Below, piece after piece: positions 8,643 through 18,815 of a stretch of 64,000 bases of DNA. A program made the translations under genes and the position numbers. The DNA lies in NCBI RefSeq assembly GCF_003634695.1, contig NZ_RBWV01000009.1, positions 496,001 to 560,000 on the forward strand, written 5' to 3'. The stretch's first letter is position 1; every line of letters begins with the position of its first letter. The notes below the pieces were generated by a model, which saw only the letters and a list, made by a program, of their open reading frames with translations, ran no database searches and had not been told where the DNA came from. The DNA comes from Motilibacter peucedani (GTDB lineage Bacteria; Actinomycetota; Actinomycetes; Motilibacterales; Motilibacteraceae).

Positions 8643-10235
8643 CTAACGGCGGAGGCTGCCCACCAGTTCGCCCACCTCGCGCACCCGCATCCGCGCGCAC
8701 GCCCAGAGGTAGCCGAGCAGCAGCACGAGCCCGGCCACCGCGCCCGAGAGCACCTCGGGGCCGAGCGCGTCGCCGAGCAGCCGCCGCAGCCCGAGCAGGA
8801 CGGTGAGGCCGAGCAGGCCGCCGACGACGGCGGCGAGCACCAGGCGTACGTAGGTGCGCACGACGCGGCGCTCGTCGAGGCCGCCGAGGCGCCGGCGCGC
8901 GAGCGTCGCGGTCACCGCGAGCGCCACCCAGTAGGTCACCGCGTAGACCCCGGCCAGGCCGACGGTGCGCCACTCGGCGGACAGCAGCGGGGTGACCGCG
9001 AGGGCCAGCGCCGCGTTGCAGGCCGAGACGACGCAGGCGATGAGGAACGGGGTGCGGGTGTCCTCGTAGGCATAGAACGAGCGCAGCAGCACGTGGTGGC
9101 AGGCGAAGGGCACCAGCCCGGCTGCGAAGACCGCGAGCACGATGCCGATGTAGGTGCCGTCGGCGCGGCCGTTGGCGCCGTGCCCGAACAGCGCGGCACC
9201 GGCGGTCTCGCCGAGCAGCATCAGGCCCGCCGCCGAAGGGACGATCGCGACGCCGACCAGGCGCAGGGCCTGCGAGAGCATCTCGCGCACCCGGCCGGTG
9301 CGGCCCTCGGCGGCTGCGGCCGACATCGTCGGCAGCAGCACGGTCACGAGCGACACGGTGATCACCGAGTGCGGGAGGATGAAGAAGAGGTACGCGTTCT
9401 GGTAGGCGTTGATGCCCACGCCGCGCGACGTGCCGAACTGGTCGCCCGCCGAGCCGGCCAGCGCCACGACCACTAGGTAGGCCGCCTGGTTGACCAGCAC
9501 GAACCCGATCGTCCACTTCGCGAGCGTCGCCGCCTTGCCGAGGCCGTAGCCGCGGAAGTCGGTGCGCGGGGTGAAGCGGTAGCCGGCGGCGCGCAGGTAG
9601 GGCAGCAGCACGACCGCCTGCGCCACGACGCCGAGCGTCGTGCCGAGGCCGAGGAACGCCGCCTCGCCGTGCGAGACGCTGCCCGCCCGGCCGGGCTCGA
9701 TGTCGGCGCGCACGAGCAGCAGCCCGACCGCGATGGCGACCACGTTGTTGACGATGGGCGCCCACATCATCGGGCCGAACACCCCGCGGCTGTTGAGCAC
9801 CTGGCCGAGCACGGTGTAGACGCCGTAGAAGAAGATCTGCGGCAGGCACCAGTAGGCGAACAGCACCGACAGCGGCCGCCCGCTGACGTCGTTGTGGTAG
9901 GTCAGCCGGATCACCAGCGGCGCGGCCACCGTCGCCACGACGGTCAGCACGAGCAGCGCGATCCCGGTCAGCGTGAGCAGCCGGTCGGTGTAGGCCTTGC
10001 CGCCGTCCTCGTCGTTCTTGGCCGCGCGCACCAGCTGCGGCACGAACACCGCGTTGATCACCCCGCCGACCAGCAGCAGGTAGATCATGTTGGGCACGGT
10101 GTTGGCCACCGCGAAGGTGTCGCCGACCAGCCGGGTGCCGATCGCGTAGGTCAGCACGAGCGAGCGCACCAGCCCCAGCACGCGCGAGGCGACGGTGCCG
10201 ACCGCCAGCAGACTGCTCGACTTGACGAGGCTCAC
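8643..10235 (-). CDS. murJ: Lipid II flippase MurJ (MviN)
   Basis: Polytopic membrane protein of 530 residues with about 14 predicted helices, of the MVF/MATE-like fold. The N-terminal segment (SLLAVGTVASRVLGLVRSLV) and the NTVPNMIYLLLVGG and INAVFVPQLVRA motifs are characteristic. It flips the peptidoglycan precursor lipid II to the outer face. GTG 10235 overlaps the stop of the DUF6049 gene by 4 bp. The pseudokinase that regulates MurJ in mycobacteria is encoded directly downstream. Confidence 0.93.
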   Translation of the reverse strand: MSLVKSSSLLAVGTVASRVLGLVRSLVLTYAIGTRLVGDTFAVANTVPNMIYLLLVGGVINAVFVPQLVRAAKNDEDGGKAYTDRLLTLTGIALLVLTVVATVAAPLVIRLTYHNDVSGRPLSVLFAYWCLPQIFFYGVYTVLGQVLNSRGVFGPMMWAPIVNNVVAIAVGLLLVRADIEPGRAGSVSHGEAAFLGLGTTLGVVAQAVVLLPYLRAAGYRFTPRTDFRGYGLGKAATLAKWTIGFVLVNQAAYLVVVALAGSAGDQFGTSRGVGINAYQNAYLFFILPHSVITVSLVTVLLPTMSAAAAEGRTGRVREMLSQALRLVGVAIVPSAAGLMLLGETAGAALFGHGANGRADGTYIGIVLAVFAAGLVPFACHHVLLRSFYAYEDTRTPFLIACVVSACNAALALAVTPLLSAEWRTVGLAGVYAVTYWVALAVTATLARRRLGGLDERRVVRTYVRLVLAAVVGGLLGLTVLLGLRRLLGDALGPEVLSGAVAGLVLLLGYLWACARMRVREVGELVGSLRR

Positions 10236-12325
10236 GCGGGAGAGGTCCCTTCGGGGTGGGGCGAGTCGGTGCCGGGTCGCCGGCGGCGCACGATGCGGGC
10301 TCCCGCGGCGAAGAGGAAGACGACTCCGGCGAGCGCGACGACCGCCTTGGCGGGCCCCCCGGCTCCTCTGACCCGGAGCCGCAGCGGCTGCGCGTCGCCG
10401 AAGAGCTTCCCGCGCGGGGTGATCAGCTGCATCGTGATGTCGGCGGGACCGTTGGCGCTCGCCCTGGTCTGCACCGAGACGCGGGTCGCCTTGCCCGCTG
10501 GCACGCGCACGACCTTGGTGGTCTGCACCGAGACGCGGCCGGACTTCGAGAACGCCACGGCGACGCGTACGTCCTGGTCGAGGTCGTTGCGCACGGTCAG
10601 CGGGAAGCTCGACCCGCCGGGCACCGTGATGTGCCCGTTGGTCACGACGCGCACCTGCGCCTCGCGGGCGCGCAGCGCGCGCTCCGAACGGTCGAGGAGC
10701 GTGGCGCCGTCCTGCGTCGCGACGACCGACTCGAGGCGCAGGCGCTCCGCGGCGTACGCGGCGGCGAGCGCCGTGGCGCGCTTGGTCGTCGCCAGCACGG
10801 TGGAGAACTGCGTGCCGGCGGTGGCGTGCGCGGCCACCGAGGTGAGGTAGCTGCGGCTCAGGGACGCCGAGACGGTGCCGGAGGGCACGTCGGCCTCGCG
10901 CTCGTCGGTCGCCGGCTCGGCCGCCAGCGGGGCGAGCGAGCTGGGCACCACCCAGTCGGCGGCCGCCAGCGTCGCGTGCAGCGCCCGGGCGTAGCCCGCG
11001 CTGACCGGCACCCAGTCGCGGGGCAGCACGACGACCAGGGCCCGCGGCCGGCCGGGCAGCTCGGCGGTGTGCATCGCGGTCTCGGCGAGGAAGCGGGCGA
11101 GGGCGTCGGCGCGCCGTGAGGTGCCGGTGAGCAGCCCGGTCAGCGCGGTGTCGGAGAGCAGGGCCGGGCTCGACACGCCGTCGCCGAGGCGCACGTCGGT
11201 GCGGGCGGAGGGCGTGGAGCTCGCGTCGGGGTCGGCGGGCACCCAGCTGCCGGGAAGCACGACGGTGTGGACGCCGGCCCGGTCGAGCGCGGCGACCTGC
11301 CGCGCCGTCCAGCCCTCGCCCTGCGGCAGTCCGACCCGCACGGCGAGCGAGGCGCCGAGCACGGTGGAGGCGACGGCGCGCGCCCTGGCGACCGCGGCCT
11401 TGAGGTCGGCCTCCCGCCGGGCGGCGACCAGCGCGGCCACGTCGACGTCGCCGTAGGGGAGCAGCGTCACCGCCCCGGGCTGCGCGGCCCGGGCCCGCAG
11501 GGCAGCGAGCACGTCGGCCGCGGCGGCGCTGCGCGGGCGCCGGGTGCTGCCGGTGGCCGTCGCGACGAGGTAGCCGGTGGGCCGCGCCATCTCGGCGAGG
11601 TCCTCCGCGAGCATCGGGTCGAGCGCGAGGGTCCAGCCCTGCGAGGCGTCGAGCAGCGTGCGGAGCCGGCCGTCCGCGGCGACCTCACGGGCGAGGCTGT
11701 CGTCGACGAAGACGTCGTCGGCCGTGCGGTGGGGCTCGTCGTGCAGCGGCCAGACGACGGCCAGCTTGGTGGCGCGCTCCTCGTTCGCGGCCGGGACCCA
11801 GGGCAGGAAGGTCTTGTCCAGCGCGACGCGGCGGGTGCCGCCATCGGGGTCGTCGGCGCGCACGTCGAGGGAGAGGACGCGCACGCCGACGTCCGGGCCG
11901 CCCGACACGGCGGCGGCGGGCAGGACGACGCGGAACCGGTGCGACGCACCCGCGGCGAGGCTCGCCGACACGTCGACCAGGGTGCCCGGCGTCCCCTCGG
12001 GCGAGGTCGACTCCACGGCGTTCTGGAGCTGGGCCCGCACGGTGACCGAGCGGCGCACCCACACGCGCACGGTCACGTCCTCGAGCGGCTCGGCCGCGGT
12101 GACCACCCCGGTGACGACCACGTCGGTGCCGGGCCGCGCGACCTGGGGGCTGAGGCTCGACAGCGCCACGGTGGCCGGGCCCCCCGTCGGGTCCCCGGGC
12201 GCGGGGACCGCGCTCGACGGTGCCGGCGTGGGCGCGGCCGCGGCCGCCGGGCCCAGCGCGCCCGCCAGGCAGGGCAGGGCCACGAGCAGGACGAGGGCGC
12301 AGGTGCGGAGTCGCCCGCGCGTCAC
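10232..12325 (-). CDS. DUF6049 family secreted, membrane-anchored protein
   Basis: 697 residues. A signal peptide (about 1-31, ending in a Pro/Ala-rich stretch) is followed by a large extracytoplasmic part with beta-rich N- and C-terminal regions, and a single helix near the C-terminus ([18 protein letters not shown]) followed by arginines. This is the protein always found between the NUDIX gene and murJ in actinomycetes; its biochemical role is not established, but the place suggests cell-envelope assembly. GTG 12325 overlaps the NUDIX stop (GTGA). The frame is open further upstream but that part lies inside the NUDIX gene. Confidence 0.82.
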   Translation of the reverse strand: MTRGRLRTCALVLLVALPCLAGALGPAAAAAPTPAPSSAVPAPGDPTGGPATVALSSLSPQVARPGTDVVVTGVVTAAEPLEDVTVRVWVRRSVTVRAQLQNAVESTSPEGTPGTLVDVSASLAAGASHRFRVVLPAAAVSGGPDVGVRVLSLDVRADDPDGGTRRVALDKTFLPWVPAANEERATKLAVVWPLHDEPHRTADDVFVDDSLAREVAADGRLRTLLDASQGWTLALDPMLAEDLAEMARPTGYLVATATGSTRRPRSAAAADVLAALRARAAQPGAVTLLPYGDVDVAALVAARREADLKAAVARARAVASTVLGASLAVRVGLPQGEGWTARQVAALDRAGVHTVVLPGSWVPADPDASSTPSARTDVRLGDGVSSPALLSDTALTGLLTGTSRRADALARFLAETAMHTAELPGRPRALVVVLPRDWVPVSAGYARALHATLAAADWVVPSSLAPLAAEPATDEREADVPSGTVSASLSRSYLTSVAAHATAGTQFSTVLATTKRATALAAAYAAERLRLESVVATQDGATLLDRSERALRAREAQVRVVTNGHITVPGGSSFPLTVRNDLDQDVRVAVAFSKSGRVSVQTTKVVRVPAGKATRVSVQTRASANGPADITMQLITPRGKLFGDAQPLRLRVRGAGGPAKAVVALAGVVFLFAAGARIVRRRRPGTDSPHPEGTSPA

Positions 12326-12960
12326 GCCGTGTCCGAGAGCATCCGCCGGGCGGTGTCGACCAGCCGGCGCTCCCCGTCGTAGGCGAGCCGCTCGCGGAGC
12401 TGGTCGATCGGCACCCAGGCGACCTCGGTCACCTCGACGTCGGCGTCGGAGAGCTCGCCGCCGGAGGCCTCGAGCAGGAAGTGGTGCACGGTCTTGTGGA
12501 CGCGCCGGTCCTCCGCGACGAACCAGAAGTCGACGGTGCCCAGCGGCGCCACGACGCGCCCGCGGATGCCGGTCTCCTCCTCGACCTCGCGGATCGCGGC
12601 GTCCTCGGTCGTCTCGCCGGCCTCGATGTGGCCCTTGGGCAGCGACCACAGCAGCCGGCCCCGCCGGTCGAGCCGGCCGATCAGCGCGGCGCGCATCTGC
12701 CCCATGTCGACGACGAGCCCGCCGGCCGAGAACTCCTCCACCCGGGAGAGGCGGCGGCGCGCGTTGCGGGCGACCGGCTTGGGGCGGGGCGGGTCCTGCG
12801 GCGGTGCGGCGTGCTCCTCGAGGGGCTGGGCGACGGGCTGCGCCGCCGGCTGCTCGGAGGCCGCGAAGGGCACCGGCACGCCGGCTGCGGGCGTCGCTCC
12901 GGACGGCCGCTGGCGGCTCGCCCGCCGCGACCGGTCCTCTTCGCCCGGCGTACGCGCCAT
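12322..12960 (-). CDS. NUDIX hydrolase (MutT4-like)
   Basis: Nucleotide- or (d)NTP-type pyrophosphohydrolase, 212 residues. The Nudix box is complete: [20 protein letters not shown] followed by TGI, matching G-x5-E-x7-RE-x2-EE-x-G. The first 65 or so residues are Pro/Ala/Arg-rich and probably disordered. First gene of the leftward operon ending in the anti-sigma gene; divergent from pcnA with 44 bp between starts. A TAACAT hexamer lies 7 nt before the ATG, pointing to a leaderless mRNA. The real substrate is unknown. Confidence 0.88.
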   Translation of the reverse strand: MARTPGEEDRSRRASRQRPSGATPAAGVPVPFAASEQPAAQPVAQPLEEHAAPPQDPPRPKPVARNARRRLSRVEEFSAGGLVVDMGQMRAALIGRLDRRGRLLWSLPKGHIEAGETTEDAAIREVEEETGIRGRVVAPLGTVDFWFVAEDRRVHKTVHHFLLEASGGELSDADVEVTEVAWVPIDQLRERLAYDGERRLVDTARRMLSDTA

Positions 12961-12967
12961 GACGTCG

Positions 12968-12996
12968 ATGTTAACCGTCGCCGCGACCCCTACCCT
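12968..12996. promoter_or_regulatory. Divergent promoter region, NUDIX gene and pcnA
   Basis: Two TAnnnT hexamers face away from each other: TAACAT on the minus strand (12968-12973), 7 nt before the NUDIX ATG, and TACCCT on the plus strand (12991-12996), 8 nt before the pcnA GTG. Neither gene has a Shine-Dalgarno sequence. Both transcripts would start at or next to the start codon, as is common in actinobacteria. No convincing -35 boxes are seen. Confidence 0.5.
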
Positions 12997-13004
12997 TGTA
13001 GCCC

Positions 13005-14471
13005 GTGCCTGTCGCCGCGTCCTCCCCTCCGCCCCCCGAGCCCTCCGACCCGTCGGCGGTGCGGCGCCGCGCGGTCGCCGAGCTGCTGCGCGCGACGCCG
13101 GTCACCGAGGACCTCGGCCGCCGGTTCGCCGCCGCCGGCCACGAGCTGGCCCTCGTCGGCGGATCGGTGCGCGACGCGCTGCTGGGCAGGCTGGGCACCG
13201 ACCTCGACTTCACCACCGACGCCCGTCCCGAGCAGATCCTGGCGCTGGTGCGCCCGTGGGCCGACGCGGTCTGGGACGTCGGCATCGCCTTCGGCACCGT
13301 CGGTGCCCGCAAGGACGGCTGGGACTGCGAGATCACGACCTACCGCGCCGAGAAGTACGACCGCGAGTCGCGCAAGCCCGAGGTCTCCTTCGGCGACTCG
13401 CTCGAGGACGACCTGCGCCGTCGCGACTTCCGGGTCAACGCCATGGCGGTCGCCCTGCCTGGCACGACCTTCGTCGACCCCTTCGACGGGTTCGCCGACG
13501 TCGCCGAGCGCATCCTGCGCACGCCCGGCACGCCGGAGGAGTCCTTCGACGACGACCCGCTGCGCATGATGCGGGCCGCGCGCTTCGCCTCGCAGATCGG
13601 CTTCGTGCCGGCCAACGACGTGGTCGCGGCGATGACCGCGATGTCCGACCGGCTCTCCATCGTGTCGGCCGAGCGGGTCCAGGCCGAGCTGACCAAGCTG
13701 CTGCTGGGCGACAGGCCGCGCCTGGGCCTCGGCCTCATGGTCGAGACGGGCCTGGCCGACCAGGTGCTGCCCGAGCTGCCCGCGCTCGCCCTCGAGATCG
13801 ACGAGCACCACCGCCACAAGGACGTCTACGAGCACACGCTGACCGTGCTCGAGCAGGCGATCGCGCTCGAGGGGTCGCTGCCGGGCGGTGGGCCCGACCT
13901 CGTGCTGCGCCTGGCCGCCCTGCTGCACGACATCGGCAAGCCGCGCACCCGCGTCTTCGAGGCCGACGGCGGGGTGAGCTTCCACTTCCACGAGGTGATC
14001 GGCGCCCGCATGGCGAAGGCGCGGCTCAAGGCGCTGCGCTACGACAAGGCGACGATCGAGGACGTCTCGCGCCTGGTCGAGCTGCACCTGCGCTTCCACG
14101 GCTACGCCGAGGGCGCCTGGACCGACTCGGCCGTGCGCCGCTACGTCCGCGACGCCGGCCCGCTGCTCGAGCGGCTCCACGCGCTGACCCGCTCGGACTC
14201 CACGACCCGCAACAAGCGCAAGGCCCTCGCCCTGCAGGTGGCCTACGACTCCCTCGTCGAGCGCATCGAGGCGCTGCGCGCCCAGGAGGAGGTCGACGCG
14301 ATCCGCCCCGACCTCGACGGCACGCAGATCATGGAGGTCCTGGGCGTGCCCCCGGGCCCGGTCGTCGGCAAGGCCTACAAGCACCTGCTCGAGCTGCGCA
14401 TGGACAACGGGCCGATGGCGCACGACGACGCCGTCGCGGCGCTGCAGGAGTGGTGGGCGGCGCAGCAGTAG
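13005..14471 (+). CDS. pcnA: CCA tRNA nucleotidyltransferase (polyA-polymerase family) with HD domain
   Basis: Adds or repairs the 3' CCA of tRNAs; 488 residues. The nucleotidyltransferase head shows [13 protein letters not shown] and the metal-binding DLDFTT (about residues 45-70), then the [10 protein letters not shown] motif and the RNA- and SrmB-binding region ([16 protein letters not shown]). An HD domain lies from about 265 with [10 protein letters not shown] and [12 protein letters not shown], implying an added phosphohydrolase activity. GTG start at 13005, apparently leaderless. It stands alone, convergent with the LLM gene 13 bp downstream. Confidence 0.94.
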   Translation: MPVAASSPPPPEPSDPSAVRRRAVAELLRATPVTEDLGRRFAAAGHELALVGGSVRDALLGRLGTDLDFTTDARPEQILALVRPWADAVWDVGIAFGTVGARKDGWDCEITTYRAEKYDRESRKPEVSFGDSLEDDLRRRDFRVNAMAVALPGTTFVDPFDGFADVAERILRTPGTPEESFDDDPLRMMRAARFASQIGFVPANDVVAAMTAMSDRLSIVSAERVQAELTKLLLGDRPRLGLGLMVETGLADQVLPELPALALEIDEHHRHKDVYEHTLTVLEQAIALEGSLPGGGPDLVLRLAALLHDIGKPRTRVFEADGGVSFHFHEVIGARMAKARLKALRYDKATIEDVSRLVELHLRFHGYAEGAWTDSAVRRYVRDAGPLLERLHALTRSDSTTRNKRKALALQVAYDSLVERIEALRAQEEVDAIRPDLDGTQIMEVLGVPPGPVVGKAYKHLLELRMDNGPMAHDDAVAALQEWWAAQQ

Positions 14472-14484
14472 CCGCGTACGCCGC

Positions 14485-15354
14485 TCAGAGCTCCGCGAGC
14501 CTCGGCACCACGGTCTCCCCGACCCGCTGCACCCAGGCGGGCAGCCCCGCTGCGCGCGAGCTGACCCAGACCGTGCTGACGCCGAGCTGGGCGTAGGCCC
14601 GCATCCGCGCCACGAAGGCGTCGGGGTCGGCCAGGGGGTCGATCCCCGACACGACCGTCTTCGCGACCGAGGCCGGGTCGCGGCCGACGTCCTCGCAGTG
14701 CTGGTGCAGCACGGCGGTCTTGGCGGCCAGCACGTCGGGGCCGGCGTCGAACAGGTTGCAGGCGCTGGCGTACTGCGCGACCAGACGCAGCGTCTTGCGC
14801 TCGCCCATCCCCCCGACGACGATCGGCGGCCCGCCCGCCTGGAGCGGCTGCGGCTGGCAGATCGTCTCCGCCAGCGAGTAGTGCTCCCCCTCGAACGGCC
14901 CGTCGTCGGCGCTCCACATCTGCCGGCAGATCCGCAGCGTCTCCTCGAGGCGCTCGAAGCGCTCGGCGACCGGCGGGAACGGCACCCCGAGGCCGAGGTG
15001 CTCGCGCTCGTACCACGCGGCACCGATCCCCAGCACCGCCCGGCCGCCCGACAGGACGTCCAGCGTCGCCAGCGTCTTGGCCAGCAGCCCGGGGTGGCGG
15101 TAGGTCACGCCGGTGACGAGCAGCCCGAGCTGGATGCTCTCCGTCTGCCCGGCGAGGAAGCCGAGGGTCGTGTAGCCCTCGAGCATGGGGTCGGTCGCCG
15201 GCGCCGTGCCGTCCATCTGGAACCAGTGGTCCATGAGCGTCAGGGTGCGGAAGCCGGCCTGCTCGGCGGCCTGCGCGGTCGCCGCCAGGCCGGAGGCGAT
15301 GCCCTCCGGCGGGCCGAACGGCGTGAAGTCCATGACGTGCAGGGCGATCTCCAT
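14485..15354 (-). CDS. LLM-class (luciferase-like) F420-dependent oxidoreductase
   Basis: 289 residues with the luciferase-like TIM barrel: DHWFQMDG near the N-terminus, TGVTYRHPGLLAKTLATLD, and the signature SGGRAVLGIGAAWYEREH. Actinobacterial members usually use coenzyme F420, less often FMN; the substrate is unknown. ATG 15354 is chosen; a TTG three codons upstream (15363) is possible but less likely. No Shine-Dalgarno is clear. Its neighbour is an MFS exporter on the same strand, 45 bp upstream, so they could be cotranscribed. Confidence 0.8.
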   Translation of the reverse strand: MEIALHVMDFTPFGPPEGIASGLAATAQAAEQAGFRTLTLMDHWFQMDGTAPATDPMLEGYTTLGFLAGQTESIQLGLLVTGVTYRHPGLLAKTLATLDVLSGGRAVLGIGAAWYEREHLGLGVPFPPVAERFERLEETLRICRQMWSADDGPFEGEHYSLAETICQPQPLQAGGPPIVVGGMGERKTLRLVAQYASACNLFDAGPDVLAAKTAVLHQHCEDVGRDPASVAKTVVSGIDPLADPDAFVARMRAYAQLGVSTVWVSSRAAGLPAWVQRVGETVVPRLAEL

Positions 15355-15399
15355 GCGGGCCAATCTGCCGTACGCGGCGCCCTCCCGCGCCGGTTCCGC

Positions 15400-16734
15400 T
15401 CAGACCGCGGCGGCGACCGCAGCCGCCCGCCCCTCGACCGGGTGCGGCGTGCGGCGGGTCACCACCGCGTACGCCGCTGCTGCCGCTGCGTAGGCGAGGG
15501 CCATCAGCCACGACAGCGCCGTGCTGTGCCCGCCGGTGGGGACGAGTACGGCCGCCGCGACAGCGGCCGACACGAAGGTGACGTTGAAGACGGTGTCGTA
15601 GAGGGAGAACACCCGGCCTCGGAAGGCGTCCTCGACCGACTGCTGGACGACCGTGTCGACGCAGATCTTCACTCCCTGTGCCGAGATGCCGAGCACGAGC
15701 GCGGTGGCGACGACCGTCGGGTGCGCGACCGGGAGCAGCGAGGCGGCGGCCTGCGCCACGGCGGCGAGGGCGAGCAGCAGCGCCACCCACGTGCTCTTGC
15801 GGATGCGGGTGGTCACCTCGGGCGTCAGCACCGCGGCGAGGAAGTAGCCCACTCCACTGGCGGCGACCACCTGGGCGAGCCCCGCGAGCGCGGCGTCGGT
15901 GTCGCTCGGGTCGTGCAGCGTGTTGCGGTAGAGCAGCAGGGTCGCGACCGTCCACAGGCCGTAGACGAAGCGGTGCGCGGCGATCGCGCTCAGCGCGCGG
16001 AAGGCCGGCCGCGTGGCCGCGACGTGCGCGGCGCCGTCGGCCATCCCTCGCGCCACGACGCGCAGCGCGTGCCCGAGCGGCGCGGGCACGTTGACCTCGT
16101 CGGGACCCAGCTCGTCGCGCGGGATCCGGGAGGCGACCGCCGCCGCGGCGCAGGACAGGACCGCTGCCCCGACCAGCACGCCGGCCTGCGCCCCGTCGCC
16201 GCCGCCGAGCAGGGTCCGCAGCCCGAACGCGAGCCCCGCACCGATGAGCGAGCTGGCGGTGCCGGAGGTCGTCGAGACGCTGTTGGCCATGACCAGCTCG
16301 CGGGGCGGCACGACGTGCGGCAGTGCGGCCGACAGGGCCGAGAGGTAGAACCGGTTGACCGACAGGATGACCAGGCCGGTGGCGTAGAGCCCGACGCCGG
16401 CGTAGTCGGCCGCGACGCACGCGCCGAGCACCAGCACGAGGGCGGCCTTGAGCAGGCTGGCCCGGGCGAGGATGCGCTGGCGGCGCCAGCGGTCGAGCAG
16501 CACCCCGGCGAACGGCCCGACCAGGCTGTAGGGCAGCAGGGTGGCCGCGAAGGCGAGGGCCGCGTCGGTGGCGGTGGCCTGGCGCTCGGGGGAGAAGAAG
16601 ACGAACGAGGTCAGCGCGACGGTCGTCATGCCGTCGGCCGACTGGGCGGTCAGCCGGGTCGCGAACAGCCGGCGGAACCGCCTGCTGCGCAGCACGTCGG
16701 CGAGGTCACCCAGGAAGGACCCCGGACTCGGCAT
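15400..16734 (-). CDS. Major facilitator superfamily transporter
   Basis: 444-residue MFS protein with about 12 helices; the loop between helices 2 and 3 carries GPFAGVLLDRWRRQRIL, the MFS motif A in the form seen in enterobactin-exporter-like permeases. Probably a drug or metabolite exporter; substrate unknown. The frame begins with GTG 16737, but ATG 16734 sits 6 nt behind a TAGTCT hexamer (16741-16746, minus strand), which fits a leaderless start. It lies next to ino1 only through the hairpin region 16757-16817. Confidence 0.8.
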   Translation of the reverse strand: MPSPGSFLGDLADVLRSRRFRRLFATRLTAQSADGMTTVALTSFVFFSPERQATATDAALAFAATLLPYSLVGPFAGVLLDRWRRQRILARASLLKAALVLVLGACVAADYAGVGLYATGLVILSVNRFYLSALSAALPHVVPPRELVMANSVSTTSGTASSLIGAGLAFGLRTLLGGGDGAQAGVLVGAAVLSCAAAAVASRIPRDELGPDEVNVPAPLGHALRVVARGMADGAAHVAATRPAFRALSAIAAHRFVYGLWTVATLLLYRNTLHDPSDTDAALAGLAQVVAASGVGYFLAAVLTPEVTTRIRKSTWVALLLALAAVAQAAASLLPVAHPTVVATALVLGISAQGVKICVDTVVQQSVEDAFRGRVFSLYDTVFNVTFVSAAVAAAVLVPTGGHSTALSWLMALAYAAAAAAYAVVTRRTPHPVEGRAAAVAAAV

Positions 16735-16756
16735 CACGCCAGACTAACCGGCTGCT

Positions 16757-16817
16757 CCCACGACATCGTGGTCCCGGATCGCCCCATAGGGGTCGCCAGG
16801 CACCACGATGTCGTGGG
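16757..16817. repeat. Perfect 16-bp inverted repeat downstream of ino1
   Basis: CCCACGACATCGTGGT (16757-16772) and its exact reverse complement (16802-16817) with a 29-bp spacer that itself holds CCCC-ATA-GGGG. Each arm is nearly self-palindromic. It starts 8 bp after the ino1 stop in the direction of transcription, so it can act as the ino1 terminator, yet it also lies just upstream of the MFS promoter. The arm core ACATCGTG recurs in the hairpin at 18821-18869. Confidence 0.8.
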
Positions 16818-16824
16818 GGTGGGG

Positions 16825-17904
16825 CTAGCGCTCGACGTCGCCGCGGATGAAGGCCTCGACGTTCTGCTTCGCGAGGTCGTCCGCGTACTGCACGGGCGGG
16901 GACTTCATGAAGTAGGACGCCGCCGAGAGGATCGGGCCGCCGATGCCGCGGTCCTTGGCGATCTTGGCAGCGCGGACCGCGTCGATGATGATGCCGGCCG
17001 AGTTCGGGCTGTCCCAGACCTCGAGCTTGTACTCGAGGTTCAGCGGGACGTCGCCGAACGCGCGGCCCTCGAGGCGGACGTAGGCCCACTTGCGGTCGTC
17101 GAGCCACTGGACGTAGTCCGACGGGCCGATGTGCACGTTGCGGGCACCGAGCTCGTGCTGCAGGTTGCTCGTGACGGCCTGGGTCTTGGAGATCTTCTTC
17201 GACTCGAGGCGGTCGCGCTCGAGCATGTTCTTGAAGTCCATGTTGCCGCCGACGTTGAGCTGGTACGTGCGGTCGAGCTGCACGCCCCGGTCCTCGAACA
17301 GCTTGGCCAGCACGCGGTGCGTGATGGTCGCGCCGACCTGGCTCTTGATGTCGTCGCCGACGATCGGGACGCCGGCCTCGGTGAACTTGGCCGCCCACTC
17401 GGGGTCGGAGGCGATGAAGACCGGCAGGGCGTTGACGAAGGCGACCTTCGCGTCGATGGCGCACTGCGCGTAGAACTTGTCGGCCACCTCGGAGCCCACC
17501 GGGAGGTAGGACACGAGGACGTCGACGCGCTGGTCCTTGAGCACCTGCACGATGTCGACGGGGGCGTCGTCGGACTCGGTGATGGTCTCGCGGTAGTACT
17601 TGCCGAGCCCGTCGTGGGTGTGGCCGCGCTGCACGATGACGCCGGTGGGCGGCACGTCGGCGAACTTGATCGTGTTGTTCTCCGACGATGCGATCGCGTC
17701 GGAGAGGTCCTGGCCGACCTTCTTGGCGTCCACGTCGAACGCGGCGACGAACTCGATGTCGCTGACGTGGTAGGGCCCGAACTGGACGTGCATCAGGCCG
17801 GGGACGCGGCTGGAGGCGTCGGCGTCCTTGTAGTACTCGACGCCCTGGATGAGGGAGGAGGCGCAGTTGCCCACTCCGACGATTGCTACGCGAACGGAAC
17901 CCAT
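16825..17904 (-). CDS. ino1: Inositol-3-phosphate synthase
   Basis: Converts glucose 6-phosphate to inositol 3-phosphate, the first step to phosphatidylinositol, mycothiol and related lipids. 359 residues, typical for the bacterial form. The NAD-binding motif [13 protein letters not shown] is at the N-terminus; the conserved [20 protein letters not shown] and [12 protein letters not shown] are present. ATG 17904 is preferred over the in-frame GTG 17922 because GAGGAG lies 10 nt upstream; the padR stop overlaps that ribosome-binding site, so translation of the two is coupled. Regulation by the PadR-type protein encoded just upstream is expected. Confidence 0.95.
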   Translation of the reverse strand: MGSVRVAIVGVGNCASSLIQGVEYYKDADASSRVPGLMHVQFGPYHVSDIEFVAAFDVDAKKVGQDLSDAIASSENNTIKFADVPPTGVIVQRGHTHDGLGKYYRETITESDDAPVDIVQVLKDQRVDVLVSYLPVGSEVADKFYAQCAIDAKVAFVNALPVFIASDPEWAAKFTEAGVPIVGDDIKSQVGATITHRVLAKLFEDRGVQLDRTYQLNVGGNMDFKNMLERDRLESKKISKTQAVTSNLQHELGARNVHIGPSDYVQWLDDRKWAYVRLEGRAFGDVPLNLEYKLEVWDSPNSAGIIIDAVRAAKIAKDRGIGGPILSAASYFMKSPPVQYADDLAKQNVEAFIRGDVER

Positions 17905-17918
17905 CCGGAAAGCACTCC

Positions 17919-18557
17919 TCACGGTTGTTGCGTGCCGGACGGGCCGGCCACGTCGTTGTCGTTGTCATGGGCGGCACGCGGAGCCCGGGGGGCACTGCTG
18001 CCGATGGCGCGCTCGTCGTCGATGAGCTCGCCGAGCCAGCGGACCTCGCGCTCGACCGAGTCGAGCCCGTGGTTCTGCAGCGCGAGGGTGTAGGTGTCGA
18101 GGCGCTCGCGCGTGCGGACGAGGGACGTGCGGAACTTCTCCCGCCGCTCCTCGAGCCGTGACCGACGGCCCTCGAGCACCCGCAGCCGCGTCGCCGCGTC
18201 CGCGTGGCTGAAGAACGCGAGGTGGACGCCGAAGCGCTCGTCCTCCCACGCGTCCGGTCCCGCGTCGGCGAGGAGGTGCTGGAACTCCTCCTTGCCCTCA
18301 GCGGTGATCTTGTAGACGATCCGGGCGCGCTTGCCGGCCGTGGCCGGGGCGGCGTCCGGGTCGTCCGGGCTCTCCTGGGCGATCCAGCCGGCCTCGAGCA
18401 TGGTGCGCAGGGCCGGGTAGAGCGAGCCGTAGGAGAAGGCCCGGAAGGTGCCGAGCAGCAGGTTGATCCGCTTGCGCAGCTCGTAGCCGTGCATCGGACC
18501 CTCGTGGAGCAGGCCGAGGACCGCGAGCTCGAGCACGCCGGTGCGCTTGGCTGCCAC
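17919..18557 (-). CDS. PadR family transcriptional regulator
   Basis: 212-residue repressor. The N-terminal winged helix of PadR type is clear: [21 protein letters not shown], then [18 protein letters not shown] coiled-coil dimerisation helix (about 115-165) follows, with a charged, low-complexity tail. GTG start at 18557 behind GAGAGGGGG. It is immediately upstream of ino1 and behind a 13-bp operator array, so it very likely controls its own operon, hence inositol phosphate production. The effector is unknown. Confidence 0.9.
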   Translation of the reverse strand: MAAKRTGVLELAVLGLLHEGPMHGYELRKRINLLLGTFRAFSYGSLYPALRTMLEAGWIAQESPDDPDAAPATAGKRARIVYKITAEGKEEFQHLLADAGPDAWEDERFGVHLAFFSHADAATRLRVLEGRRSRLEERREKFRTSLVRTRERLDTYTLALQNHGLDSVEREVRWLGELIDDERAIGSSAPRAPRAAHDNDNDVAGPSGTQQP

Positions 18558-18628
18558 CGGCCACCCCCTCTCGGTCCGCGACCAGCCCGCTGCCGGTCAG
18601 TGGTTCCGCCGAGCCGAGCACCGCTCTC

Positions 18629-18693
18629 CGATACATCGGTGCGATGTAGCCGACCGATGTAGTGATGCGATGTATCGACTCGATACATCGACG
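18629..18693. promoter_or_regulatory. Five-unit 13-bp CGAT repeat array (PadR operator)
   Basis: Five perfect 13-bp units start at 18629, 18642, 18655, 18668 and 18681; each begins CGAT followed by ACA or GTA. Units 1 and 5 read CGATACATCG, units 2-4 CGATGTA. Together they give a 7-bp palindrome (TACATCG/CGATGTA, 18632-18648) and a 10-bp palindrome (CGATGTATCG/CGATACATCG, 18668-18690). A sixth CGATAC at 18695 is out of phase by one base. Located 72-136 bp before padR; half-sites ACATCG/CGATGT fit PadR-type operators. Confidence 0.7.
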
Positions 18694-18815
18694 ACGATAC
18701 GGCGCAGTCCGGCGCTCTGCAAACGCGACACGCCGACATCACCCCGCCGGACGCGTACGCGGTGGGCTCGGAGTGCTGCGGCGACCCGGGCCGCCACGCC
18801 CCGCCCCGCCCCGCT

